Assembly: GCA_001001485.1 (NCBI GenBank)
Contig: LCKO01000002.1
Span: 1 to 47,566 of the forward strand
Direction: 5' to 3'
DNA: 47,566 nucleotides
DNA from: Candidatus Collierbacteria bacterium GW2011_GWB2_45_17
GTDB taxonomy: Bacteria; Patescibacteriota; Microgenomatia; UBA1400; MFAQ01
This document shows positions 29,122 through 37,244 of the stretch, piece by piece. How positions within the stretch are numbered: the stretch's first letter is position 1; every line of letters starts with the position of its first letter. The translations under genes were made by a program, and so were the position numbers. Below the pieces are notes generated by a model that was not told the DNA's origin, searched no databases, and saw only the letters and a list, made by a program, of their open reading frames with translations.

Positions 29122-31785
29122 ATGGCCAATTACAACAAAGAAATCTTCGATCTAGAACAAGTTTTGGGCTACCTTGGTCGAACCATAAACTTCGAAAATG
29201 AGCCCAGAGCTCCTGAGATTCTCAATACCGGACTAAGCTACTACCACGAATACTTTAAACTAACTAAAAAATTAAAACAAACCTCTGCTTTTGCCCAGGA
29301 TCCAGCTGTTAAAAGTTATCTGGATTTCCAACGTCTAGTTGCTCCCACCCAAGTTAATGACATCATTAGTTTTTTTAGAAGTCTTGAAGAAGAACCAGAA
29401 GAAGAAAAAGAAAAACCAAAGACTCCTGTCAAAGAAGACTCCACCGTCCCTGCCGAACTGGAAACCCTAGTCGCCCTATACAAAGAAGAACAAGCCAATC
29501 AACTTGAGGTCGATACCAACCATTCCGTCGCCTCTGCCGTCATACGTGCTCGCAAAACCTGGGCTACCAAACACCAAGCAGACCTTATTAGAGAAAATCG
29601 TCTAGCTCTTATTCAAGACAAATCAGCTAGAGAAAAGCAAAAAGAAATAGAGAATCTTGATCGCGACCTTTTCCTCATTAAAAACATCAATCCCAAAGCT
29701 GAATCTGCTCAAGCCCTCACCCGTAGTCTCGAAAAAGTTTCCCGCCAAGCCGTCATCGCCCAAGCCGCCAACCTCGGCGTTGGCCTTACAGAGACACAAA
29801 TTTCTAAAGCTGTTGACGATCTTACTTACCTCGGTTTATCTGGAGCTATCGACCCAACTAATTTTCAGGATCTAAACATCGTTTCACAACTAGCCTTTCG
29901 CAACTTAGAAGGCGTTACTATTAATTCTCCTATCAATAAATTAGATGACGAGGTCAAAGCCTGGCAAGAGGCTAGTGAAAAAGACTTGTACTCCGACAAA
30001 CCGGACGAAATAGAAAAACAAATCAACATTTCTGACGGTGAATCTCAAAAATACTTCAGTACCGCTACCAAAAGTTTTCAATTTCGCCTCAAACAAAACA
30101 ACATCGATCTCGCAGACGATTTCGAAAGTGCTCAAAAAGAACTCTTTAAAGCTCAATCAGCTCTTCTAAAAGCCATTCCTAACGCCGCTCTCCCCTCCGC
30201 TGGCCCCACTCCACTTCATCAAAACATCCAAGTTCTAGAAAAGGTCCTCCGCCAGTCGGATTCCTCTATTTTAATTAATCCGGAGGGTCTTGGTGCCCGA
30301 ACTATCGCTGTTTTACAAACAACAAACAGTCAAGATCGAAACCTAAGCCCCGAAGCTCTCCGTCTCTACTCCCTTGGCCTTAGTCCCGAGAAACTCAACC
30401 AAATTCTAAAAGACCCAAAATCTCCTCTCAGTCAATATTTTCAAACCACACAGGGAAAAAGCGTTTATCAACAGGTTCATTTCCAACTGGGACAAATCCA
30501 TAACTCAAAACTGGGTCAGGAAATTAGAGCTGGACTAAAAGTTTCCACTAGCCTCTCAGGAAATATTAATGGTTTTTACAACCGACTTCCCCCAGTCGTT
30601 CAAACAGCAACTAAATTTGTATTAAATCCAAAAGGCACGGTTTATGCCTGGGTCAACAAACAAATCGGCCAACGCGCCGGTAAATTAATTATTAAGAAAT
30701 TTGGCAGTACCACCGCCAAAAAAATAGGAAGCTTTATCCTCAAGAGCGGATTAAAAGAAGGGGTCAAACAATTTGCCAGCGCCGCCGCCAAACAAATCAT
30801 GATCGCCGCCGCCAAACAAGCCGGAATCCAAGGAGCCAAAATAGCCGGTATGGTCGCCGCAGAGTCCACCATCGCCGCGGCCGCAGTAGCTCTTGGAATC
30901 TCTACTTTTGGCCTAAGTTTAATTATCGGAGCCATACTCATGGTTGTCACCGCCGTAGTCGACGTCACTATCGGTATCGTCAAAAAAGGCTTGGACAAAG
31001 TTTGGCAGGAGTTGGGCTGGGGAGAAAAATTTCGCATGAGAGATCTAGCCGCCCCACTATTGGTAATCGGAGGAGCCGCCGCCACGGCTGGAGCCGTCGC
31101 TTTCGGCGGATTTATTTTCATTGTCCGCACTGCTCAAATTGCTGTCGTTTCGGCCGTCGGCATCATCATCGGTTCCGTCGTCACCATTGGCCTCTATCTC
31201 GGTTTTGCTTATCTCGTCGCCCCCATGCTCTCCACTCTCGTCCAGCTCGACAGCATCGAAAAAGTTAATTACTCCTCCACCACTGTCCCAATCAGTCCAG
31301 GTTGCCCCAGCACCTGGCCAGTCAAAGGTAAGTGGAAAATAACTCAAGGGCCAGGCGGAAAATACTCACATTACAACGCCAACTACTCCCAAGCCGTCGA
31401 CATTGGTACCCCTATTGGTACGCCAATTTACAGCACCACCGACGGAGTTGTTAGTTTTGCAGGGATGTCCGCCCCCTATCTAAACACTAAAATAGTTATT
31501 GTTGACACCAGGCTCCCCAACGGCACCCCTTTTCAGGTTGTCTACGCCCACTTAAGTTTTATTAAGGTCGGTCAGGGTCAAAACATCACTGTTGGATCGG
31601 TCATCGGTGCCAGCGGAATCGCCGGATCCGGAGCTCACCACCACTATGAATACAAAAGGATCCCCTACAACACCTGCCCTGCTGGAGGTTTACAATTAGC
31701 TGAGAATTGTAGCGCCTCACAAATTCCTGGTGCCGGCAAAAAATGTGTTCCCGACGCTCCAGGCAATTTTCTCTACACCAACTAA
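29122..31785 (+). CDS. Membrane-anchored M23-type peptidase with long cytoplasmic-like N-terminal region
   Basis: 887 residues. Residues 1 to about 470 are charged and helical (coiled-coil-like, EEPEEEKEKPKTPVKED) without a signal peptide. The region at about 530-705 has Ala/Gly/Ile-rich hydrophobic helices with three or more transmembrane segments. The C-terminus (about 735-860) is an M23 endopeptidase/lysostaphin-like domain: GTPIYSTTDGVVSFAG, VVYAHLSF and GSGAHHHYEY (HxH ligand). The first zinc motif is atypical: YSQAVDIG has the Asp but no His four residues before it. In T4SS loci such enzymes cut the wall for the channel. It follows VirB4 by 2 nt. Confidence 0.85.
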   Translation: MANYNKEIFDLEQVLGYLGRTINFENEPRAPEILNTGLSYYHEYFKLTKKLKQTSAFAQDPAVKSYLDFQRLVAPTQVNDIISFFRSLEEEPEEEKEKPKTPVKEDSTVPAELETLVALYKEEQANQLEVDTNHSVASAVIRARKTWATKHQADLIRENRLALIQDKSAREKQKEIENLDRDLFLIKNINPKAESAQALTRSLEKVSRQAVIAQAANLGVGLTETQISKAVDDLTYLGLSGAIDPTNFQDLNIVSQLAFRNLEGVTINSPINKLDDEVKAWQEASEKDLYSDKPDEIEKQINISDGESQKYFSTATKSFQFRLKQNNIDLADDFESAQKELFKAQSALLKAIPNAALPSAGPTPLHQNIQVLEKVLRQSDSSILINPEGLGARTIAVLQTTNSQDRNLSPEALRLYSLGLSPEKLNQILKDPKSPLSQYFQTTQGKSVYQQVHFQLGQIHNSKLGQEIRAGLKVSTSLSGNINGFYNRLPPVVQTATKFVLNPKGTVYAWVNKQIGQRAGKLIIKKFGSTTAKKIGSFILKSGLKEGVKQFASAAAKQIMIAAAKQAGIQGAKIAGMVAAESTIAAAAVALGISTFGLSLIIGAILMVVTAVVDVTIGIVKKGLDKVWQELGWGEKFRMRDLAAPLLVIGGAAATAGAVAFGGFIFIVRTAQIAVVSAVGIIIGSVVTIGLYLGFAYLVAPMLSTLVQLDSIEKVNYSSTTVPISPGCPSTWPVKGKWKITQGPGGKYSHYNANYSQAVDIGTPIGTPIYSTTDGVVSFAGMSAPYLNTKIVIVDTRLPNGTPFQVVYAHLSFIKVGQGQNITVGSVIGASGIAGSGAHHHYEYKRIPYNTCPAGGLQLAENCSASQIPGAGKKCVPDAPGNFLYTN

Positions 31786-31786
31786 A

Positions 31787-32830
31787 ATGGAAAAACTCAA
31801 AGGTCTCTATCAAACAATTATTCACTCTCCCAAGCGACTATTTTTATTTGGATTAACTGTTTTTTCGATCATTCTCATAATCTTCACCGCTACTTATAAA
31901 CAAAAAGCCAGGGTATCCATTCCTTCAATCACTCCCACCCCGACACTTACATCAATTCCAACACCTATTACCAGCATTGTTACCAGAGAAGAACCCTTTC
32001 CCACTCCATCACTTACCATTCGTTGGACAGCCAAAGAAACAGACATTCCTCCAAATATGGAAATATTTACTATTAGCGAACCCCTAATCAATCCTAAAAG
32101 TGCGGACGCTATCGCTAAAAAGCTTGGCTTCAGCAAAACAGAAGAACAAGATTTTATTGACGAGAATTTTAGATCCTGGAGCAAAGGCGATATTTCTTTG
32201 AGCACCAACTTTCTAGACAACGAACTCTTTTTTAGTTCCGGAAATGTTTCAACGCCACAAAAACCAAAATACTCAGAAGATTCTTATTTTCTCGCCGCCA
32301 ACAACTATCTCCAAAACATCTTTGGTCCTACTTTTACTCGCTCATTAATCAAGCAAGGAGTTACTTATCACAAGATTCAAAGACTAGAAACACTTCCGGC
32401 CTCTCCCAGCGAAGCTACTTTAGTGAGAGTTTCCTTCTATCAGACAATCAATGGATATCCACTAACTACGACCTCCGAAACAGGAGCTATTGTTTCTTTA
32501 TTCTTAGACAAAAATCTCGGCCTCAACAGTCTTACTGTCAAAGACGCTTACCTTGACATTGCTTCTCTTGGAAATTTTGAAACAACCCCACTCTCTGAGT
32601 TAATAGACAAATCTGGTTCAACCGCCCTAAGAATCAACGCCTCTCCTTATTACGACATTGCTATCGACATCGCCACTGCCAAAAACATCACCTTTAATCA
32701 ATCAAGTGTTATTCCCGCTTATTTCTCCTACAACAAACAGCTCGTCCCCGTTTATCTTCTGGAAGGCACCGTCAAAACCGGCGCCACGACACCACAGCTT
32801 GGCCTCTACATTCTCCCCGCCACCAAATAA
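31787..32830 (+). CDS. Hypothetical single-pass membrane protein at the end of the T4SS operon
   Basis: 347 residues: a short basic N-terminus, one transmembrane helix (about 19-40, FLFGLTVFSIILIIF), a Pro/Thr-rich linker (about 45-80) and a long outer domain of mixed secondary structure. I chose ATG 31787, immediately after the previous stop, since the frame to 31730 would overlap the peptidase C-terminus. Not recognised. It shares the inside/helix/Pro-Thr linker/outer-domain plan with the 188-residue protein at 18637. Confidence 0.7.
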   Translation: MEKLKGLYQTIIHSPKRLFLFGLTVFSIILIIFTATYKQKARVSIPSITPTPTLTSIPTPITSIVTREEPFPTPSLTIRWTAKETDIPPNMEIFTISEPLINPKSADAIAKKLGFSKTEEQDFIDENFRSWSKGDISLSTNFLDNELFFSSGNVSTPQKPKYSEDSYFLAANNYLQNIFGPTFTRSLIKQGVTYHKIQRLETLPASPSEATLVRVSFYQTINGYPLTTTSETGAIVSLFLDKNLGLNSLTVKDAYLDIASLGNFETTPLSELIDKSGSTALRINASPYYDIAIDIATAKNITFNQSSVIPAYFSYNKQLVPVYLLEGTVKTGATTPQLGLYILPATK

Positions 32831-32842
32831 ACAATTCTTTAT

Positions 32843-32871
32843 CTTGAGTTCTTGATTCCTAGAGTTCTTTT
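32843..32871. repeat. 8-nt-period repeat CTTGAGTT/CTTGATTC
   Basis: TTGAGTTC, TTGATTCC and TAGAGTTC in succession, in the convergent gap between the T4SS locus and dnaN and reaching the dnaN stop codon. Related to 12628-12660 and 40448-40480. Confidence 0.6.
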
Positions 32872-33983
32872 TACCCCTGCGTTCTCACCGGCATCACCAC
32901 TTGTATCCACCCCTCATCCTCTTCTCGTTTAAAAACACTGGGTTTCAACTCCCCCTCTGTTTCCCACCTGACTCTTTCAACATTGTTTACCGCCAGATAA
33001 TCCAGTAGATATCGAGCATTAAAAGCGACTGTCAAACCCTCCCCTTCCACTTCTGTTTCTATCTCTGTCGAGTTACTCCCCAATTGACTGCTTTCGGCTC
33101 TGATAATTAATTTTTCTCCCTCAATCGTCATTTTGACGATATTGGCATTGTCCTTAGCAAACAAACTGGCTCTTTTGACGGCTTCCAATAGCTCTTCTCG
33201 GTTAAACACCGCCTTTGTTGAGTAAGTATTCGGCATGATTTGTTGGTAAGGCGGAAACTCCCCTGCAATCAGTCTGGAGGATATCTCCATGTCGGTAATG
33301 GTGAAGATCACTTGTTGATTTTCTTTATCAAACTCCACTCCAAAAGTATCTTCACCTGTTTCACCCAGAACTTTCGAAACTTCCGATAGCGATCGTGCCG
33401 GCAAAATAAACCTAGTATCTTTTTCCAGGCTCGACTTGGCCACCTCCAACTTATCGACACTCAATCTATACCCATCCGTCGCTACCAAAGTCGCCCGTTT
33501 TTCCGATAGTTCCCAAAGTACTCCAGTTAGTACCGGTCTGGTGTCATCTCGTGCCGCCGAGATACCCACCCTGTCTATTTTTTGCCGGAACTCACCACTT
33601 TTCAGAGTCAGTTGGGTTTTTTTTGCTCTCGGAATGCTGGGAAAGTCTTCTGCACTCTGTCCAACAATCTCAGCATTTATCCCTTTGGCTTCTATTTTCA
33701 AGGTATCTTTCTTTGAAGAGAGTTCCACCACTCCGACGGGCAAACTGGATACCAACTCCGAAAATAATTTAGCCGGTACCACCATCTCCCCTTCTTCCTC
33801 AATTTTAGCCGGTAATCGAATCCAAAAACTAATCTCCAAATCGGTCGACACTAGATTCACTTCATCTTTTGCCACCTTCAATAGCATACCCGAAAGAATC
33901 GGCAATTGGGGTCGGGATCCAATTCCCCTATTTACTATTCCTAGATATTTCTTTAAGTCAGTTACCTGAACAGATATCTTCAT
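32871..33983 (-). CDS. dnaN: DNA polymerase III beta sliding clamp
   Basis: 370 residues, standard length. Family stretches: MKISVQVTDLKKYLGIVNRGIG, LPILSGMLLKV, DDTRPVLTGVLWEL, ATDGYRLSV, EFPPYQQIMP and the C-terminal VMPVRTQG. The ring-shaped clamp tethers polymerase III to DNA. It lies beyond oriC from dnaA in the same direction (dnaA - oriC - dnaN). On the minus strand TACAAT (33997-33992) lies 8 nt before the ATG, so its mRNA should have almost no leader. Confidence 0.97.
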   Translation of the reverse strand: MKISVQVTDLKKYLGIVNRGIGSRPQLPILSGMLLKVAKDEVNLVSTDLEISFWIRLPAKIEEEGEMVVPAKLFSELVSSLPVGVVELSSKKDTLKIEAKGINAEIVGQSAEDFPSIPRAKKTQLTLKSGEFRQKIDRVGISAARDDTRPVLTGVLWELSEKRATLVATDGYRLSVDKLEVAKSSLEKDTRFILPARSLSEVSKVLGETGEDTFGVEFDKENQQVIFTITDMEISSRLIAGEFPPYQQIMPNTYSTKAVFNREELLEAVKRASLFAKDNANIVKMTIEGEKLIIRAESSQLGSNSTEIETEVEGEGLTVAFNARYLLDYLAVNNVERVRWETEGELKPSVFKREEDEGWIQVVMPVRTQG

Positions 33984-34296
33984 TTCACTTTATTGTACAT
34001 ATTAATAACTATATATTTAATTAAACTTAGTAGCTATTAGTAATAGAGAAGGTGGATATGTGAATACTAGTCACAGCTCCTGCCGACATTCTCTGTTATT
34101 AACTTACTATCGACTTTCTTATCCACTCTTTTATCTATTTTAATAATATTCATATCTTTAATTTTCGCTGGTAAGTATTTTTAATTGTGGATATTTTTCT
34201 GAATAACATTGATCTTTATCCACCGGTTTTTAAGAATTTAAATAATTATTCACACTTATATAAGTTGTCCACAGCTCGTGGATAACTTGTGGATAT
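33984..34296. other. oriC: Replication origin region (oriC) with clustered DnaA boxes
   Basis: The gene-free, AT-rich gap between dnaA and dnaN. Matches to TTATCCACA with 0-2 changes: TTATCCACT 34119-34127, TTATCCACC 34216-34224, TTATTCACA 34246-34254, TTGTCCACA 34265-34273, and on the minus strand TTATCCACG at 34285-34277, ATATCCACA at 34296-34288 and at 34194-34186, with a weaker one near 34051-34059. Four boxes crowd within 51 bases next to the dnaA stop. The side near dnaN (about 33990-34030) is almost pure A/T and is the likely unwinding element. Confidence 0.88.
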
Positions 34297-35703
34297 CTAA
34301 GTGTATAACGCCTGTGTGAGGGCCATGACTTTTCGCCTCAGATCCGTATTATTTTCAATTTGCAACTCCATTTTTTCGACGGCGTGCATTACTGTGGTAT
34401 GGTCTCTGCCTCCCATTAGTTCGGCTACCTCGGTTAAATTTAGTTTTAGAGTGTCTCTCAAAATATACATGGCCACATGTCTCGCCACCACCAAGTCCGC
34501 CTTCCGACTTTCTCCCAAAAGATCTTTGTTCCTAAAATCAAAATACTTCGCCACCGTCGAAATCACTTTGATGGGTCTTACTCTAATTTCCTTTATCGAG
34601 TTGGCAGGTAAACCCAAATTCTTCTGGACCATTTCTTTGGTCAGAACTACCCCGTCAAGATTTGCTGTAGCCGCTAGCTGGCTAAAAGTCCCTTCCAATT
34701 CTCGGGCGTTGGTAGGAAAACTATTGGCCATTAGTTCAAAAGCACTATCGTCAACCAAAACTTTTACCTCCAAAGCTCTTTGTTTCAAAATTGCCAGTCT
34801 CATTTCATAGTCAGGCAAACCAATATCTACCATCATTCCCCCCAGAAACCTGCTTCGGAGTCTGTCTTCCAGCCCCACGATGTCTTGTGGTTTTCGGTCA
34901 CTGGTCATAATTATCTGAGCCTGCTTATTCGTCAGCTCGTTAAATGTATGAAAAAATTCCTCCTGAGTTGAATCTTTTCCTCCAAAAAACTGTACATCAT
35001 CAACTAGCAGTGCTCCAACTTGACGGTACTTCTTTTTGAACGCATCCGTCATCTTGGACTTGAATGAAGCCACCAGGTCGTTGGTAAACTGCTCACTAGT
35101 AATACAGACTACCTTTCCAACTCCTTTTTTAACTAGTTCATGTCCAACAGCCTGCATGAGATGTGTTTTTCCCACCCCAACTCCACCGTAGAGAAACAAA
35201 GGATTGTGTCTAGTCCCCGGATAGTCCACCACCGCTTTACCTGCCGCAAAAGCCAGTCTATTAGAGCTCCCCACCATATAAGACTCGAAAGTATATCGGA
35301 GATTTAAATTGGTTCCTGACTGCCTGCTCTCCTCTGCCGGAGCAAAAAGACTCATGTTGGTCTCTCTGGCTTCTCCTACCCTACTATCTTTTTTATTTGT
35401 TTTAGAATCTTTTTTTAATTCAACCACTACCAAAGCCACATCACACTTCTTTTTAGTTACTTTCTCCATTGCCTGTTTGATAATGCTATAAAACTTCGTT
35501 TCTACAGTATGGCTGTGGAAAGCCGAGGGCGACGCCAGTTCAACTAAAAGACGCTGAGAATCGATTTCTGTCACCGATCTGATAAAACATGGCTTTACCC
35601 AGCTACCAAAACTAGCCGGGGACAAGCTCACTCCAAGTTCACCACAAACGGTTCGCCATAATTTTTCACTGTCCATTGACTCATTCTCATCACTTATCCA
35701 CAT
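34297..35703 (-). CDS. dnaA: Chromosomal replication initiator DnaA
   Basis: 468 residues from ATG 35703. Domain I (about 8-85, LWRTVCGELGVSLSPASFGSWVKP) and a linker precede domain III with NLRYTFESYMVGSSNRLAFAA, Walker A GGVGVGKTHLMQA (about 168-180) and Walker B ALLVDDVQFF (about 230-240). Domain IV ends with the DNA-binding signature LMGGRDHTTVMHAVEK. The frame is open to 35751, but ATG 35703 has a G-rich Shine-Dalgarno-like GGGGG 9 nt upstream and fits family length. A perfect DnaA box overlaps this start, suggesting autorepression. It is divergent from rpmH. Confidence 0.97.
   Translation of the reverse strand: MWISDENESMDSEKLWRTVCGELGVSLSPASFGSWVKPCFIRSVTEIDSQRLLVELASPSAFHSHTVETKFYSIIKQAMEKVTKKKCDVALVVVELKKDSKTNKKDSRVGEARETNMSLFAPAEESRQSGTNLNLRYTFESYMVGSSNRLAFAAGKAVVDYPGTRHNPLFLYGGVGVGKTHLMQAVGHELVKKGVGKVVCITSEQFTNDLVASFKSKMTDAFKKKYRQVGALLVDDVQFFGGKDSTQEEFFHTFNELTNKQAQIIMTSDRKPQDIVGLEDRLRSRFLGGMMVDIGLPDYEMRLAILKQRALEVKVLVDDSAFELMANSFPTNARELEGTFSQLAATANLDGVVLTKEMVQKNLGLPANSIKEIRVRPIKVISTVAKYFDFRNKDLLGESRKADLVVARHVAMYILRDTLKLNLTEVAELMGGRDHTTVMHAVEKMELQIENNTDLRRKVMALTQALYT
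35694..35702 (+). promoter_or_regulatory. DnaA box overlapping the dnaA start codon
   Basis: TTATCCACA, a perfect match, covers codons 1-4 of dnaA as chosen here. DnaA bound at this site would block transcription or initiation of dnaA itself. The codons (Met-Trp-Ile) explain part of the match, so chance is not excluded. Confidence 0.55.
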
Positions 35704-35758
35704 TTTTACAACCCCCAATTTACCCAAAAATAATAATACTCTCCACATCACATTTCTC

Positions 35759-35803
35759 TAGGGCCAGGCCTTAAAGGGCATCAATCGTCAAGGCCTGGCC
35801 CTA
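35759..35803. repeat. Palindromic repeat GGGCCAGGCCTT...AAGGCCTGGCCC, copy 2
   Basis: 45 nt with perfect 14-bp arms (TAGGGCCAGGCCTT / AAGGCCTGGCCCTA). It fills the gap between the divergent dnaA and rpmH genes and its right arm occupies the place of the rpmH -35 box. Its interior matches copy 3 (36092-36136) at nearly every base. Confidence 0.9.
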
Positions 35804-35820
35804 AAGGACGGCCTTTCAGG

Positions 35821-35826
35821 TATAAT
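35821..35826 (+). promoter_or_regulatory. -10 box of rpmH, 6 nt before its ATG
   Basis: A perfect TATAAT. Transcription should begin at the A of the rpmH ATG (leaderless). No -35 match is present where the palindromic repeat sits. Confidence 0.65.
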
Positions 35827-35832
35827 ACCCAC

Positions 35833-35970
35833 ATGCCCAAACGAGTCTACCAACCCAAAAAAGTCAAACGCATCAGAAAGCACGGTTTCCGCATCAAAAT
35901 GGCCAGCGCTTCCGGTCGTAACGTGATCAAACGCCGTCGCGCCAAGGGTAGAACAAAATTAGCTCTCTAA
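35833..35970 (+). CDS. rpmH: Ribosomal protein bL34
   Basis: 45 residues, [19 protein letters not shown], then [21 protein letters not shown] and TKLAL. This is the complete and unmistakable bL34: basic, HGFR followed by [14 protein letters not shown] structural protein of the large ribosomal subunit. It lies 1 nt before rnpA in the conserved rpmH-rnpA pair. It is too short for most ORF length cut-offs. Confidence 0.97.
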   Translation: MPKRVYQPKKVKRIRKHGFRIKMASASGRNVIKRRRAKGRTKLAL

Positions 35971-35971
35971 G

Positions 35972-36367
35972 ATGCCACTTCCGGCTATCAACCGGCTTCC
36001 TCTTCTCTTTGAAAGAGATCGTCTTACTAAAGATGGTCATACTTTCCACACCTCTCACTTCACTATTATCACCACCCCCACATCCCTTTCCCAGGGCCAG
36101 GCCTTAAAGGGCACCAATCCTCAAGGCCTGGCCCTGATGGAATTCCCAACGCCTCGTTTCTCCATCCTCCTCTCCAAAAAAACCGCCAAACTCGCCGTCG
36201 ATCGCAACCTCATCAAACGCCGCACTTCCGCCCTTCTCGCAGAACTTCTCCCCCAATTTTCCGTGGCCGATTATCTAGTCATCCCCAAACGCTCCGTCCT
36301 CGACACCCCCCACTCCGCCCTCCTCGCCGATTTAGCTTCGATGAAGTTCCTGACAAAATCGTCTTGA
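35972..36367 (+). CDS. rnpA: Ribonuclease P protein component
   Basis: 131 residues. The family core is PRFSILLSKKTAKLAVDRNLIKRRTSALL, with the RNR-type motif (DRNLIKRR) that contacts RNase P RNA; the start (LPAINRLPLLFERDRLTKDG) also fits. The protein helps RNase P RNA cleave tRNA 5' leaders. Residues 41-55 (QGQALKGTNPQGLAL) are encoded exactly by a 45-nt palindromic repeat, and removing them would restore a normal loop between beta strands. It starts 1 nt after rpmH. Confidence 0.93.
   Translation: MPLPAINRLPLLFERDRLTKDGHTFHTSHFTIITTPTSLSQGQALKGTNPQGLALMEFPTPRFSILLSKKTAKLAVDRNLIKRRTSALLAELLPQFSVADYLVIPKRSVLDTPHSALLADLASMKFLTKSS
36092..36136. repeat. Palindromic repeat copy 3, in frame inside rnpA
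   Basis: 45 nt with perfect 14-bp arms CAGGGCCAGGCCTT / AAGGCCTGGCCCTG. Compared with copy 2 the outermost pair changed from T-A to C-G on both sides, a compensated change. It starts on a codon boundary and is 15 codons long, so it keeps the rnpA frame open. Confidence 0.92.
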
Positions 36368-36392
36368 CTTCGGGTATTTTATGGAACATATT
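36364..36392 (+). promoter_or_regulatory. Promoter of the BRO/DinD-like gene
   Basis: TTGACT (36364-36369, overlapping the rnpA stop), a 17-nt spacer and CATATT (36387-36392), then 6 nt to the ATG. The inserted gene therefore has its own promoter at the end of rnpA. Confidence 0.55.
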
Positions 36393-36398
36393 TAATAT

Positions 36399-37244
36399 AT
36401 GCCCAAAAAAATAATTGATCCTACAAGGATCGCTATTTTCCAGAAAAAAGAAATTCGCAAAACCATTTACAAAAATGAATGGTACTTCTCTGTTATAGAT
36501 GTAATTGCCGCCTTGACAGAGAGTGTCAACCCCCGCGACTACTGGTTTAAGATGAAAATTCGTGTCAATAGTGAAGATGGAGCTGAGTTGTCGACAATTT
36601 GTCGACAACTGAAAATGAAATCAGCAGACGGAAAATTATATTTGACTGACTGCTCCAACACAGAAGGAATCTTTAGGATCATCCAATCCATCCCCTCTCC
36701 CAAAGCCGAGCCTTTTAAACGCTGGTTAGCCAAAGTGGGGTATGAAAGAATTCAAGAAATCGAAGATCCGGAACTAGCCCAAAAAAGAGCCAGAGCTATT
36801 TATAAAGCCAAAGGCTACCCCGATGGTTGGATAGAAAAGAGGATGAGATCGATTGCTATCCGTGAAGATTTAACTGAGCAGTGGGACATTCATGGAGTCA
36901 AGCTCCAAAAAGAATATGCTATTCTCACGGCCGAAATCTCACAAGCTGCTTTTGGAGTTACACCCTCCCAGCACAAAAAGATCAAAGGTCTAGAAAGACA
37001 AAACCTGCGAGATCACATGTCCGACCTGGAATTGTTATTCTCCATGCTTGGAGAAGCTTCTACCACAGAAATTACCAAAACCGAACATCCAAGCGGCTTT
37101 ATTGAAAATAAAAGAGTTTCTCGTCGAGGCGGTAAAATTGCCGGCGGCGCTCGAGAAAAATTAGAGAAGGAAATAGGCAAAAGTATAGTCACTCCCAAAA
37201 ACTTCCTCCCTAAACTCCCTAAGAAATTGAAATCTGAGAATTGA
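36399..37244 (+). CDS. BRO-N domain protein, DinD/antirepressor-like
   Basis: 281 residues. The N-terminal BRO-like domain reads EIRKTIYKNEWYFSVIDVIAALTES, then NPRDYWFKMKIRV and CSNTEGIFRIIQSIPSPKAEPFKRWLAKVGYERI, as in phage antirepressors and DNA-damage-inducible protein D. The second half (WDIHGVKLQKEYAILTAEISQAAFGV ... NLRDHMSDLELLFSMLGEASTTEI) matches the DinD-type C-terminal region. The exact role is unknown; family members regulate transcription. It interrupts the otherwise conserved rpmH-rnpA-yidD-yidC order, has its own promoter and is followed directly by a palindrome, so it was probably inserted. Confidence 0.83.
   Translation: MPKKIIDPTRIAIFQKKEIRKTIYKNEWYFSVIDVIAALTESVNPRDYWFKMKIRVNSEDGAELSTICRQLKMKSADGKLYLTDCSNTEGIFRIIQSIPSPKAEPFKRWLAKVGYERIQEIEDPELAQKRARAIYKAKGYPDGWIEKRMRSIAIREDLTEQWDIHGVKLQKEYAILTAEISQAAFGVTPSQHKKIKGLERQNLRDHMSDLELLFSMLGEASTTEITKTEHPSGFIENKRVSRRGGKIAGGAREKLEKEIGKSIVTPKNFLPKLPKKLKSEN

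Noticed and set aside
30642-31130. Minus-strand frame of 162 codons
   Set aside because: Antisense to the Ala/Gly-rich membrane segments of the M23 protein; low-complexity shadow.
9976-32830. Interpretation of the T4SS-like locus as an integrative conjugative element
   Set aside because: No integrase, relaxase, VirD4 coupling protein or att-like direct repeats are visible, and the locus adjoins dnaN/oriC with housekeeping genes inside; treated as a resident secretion/pilus locus.
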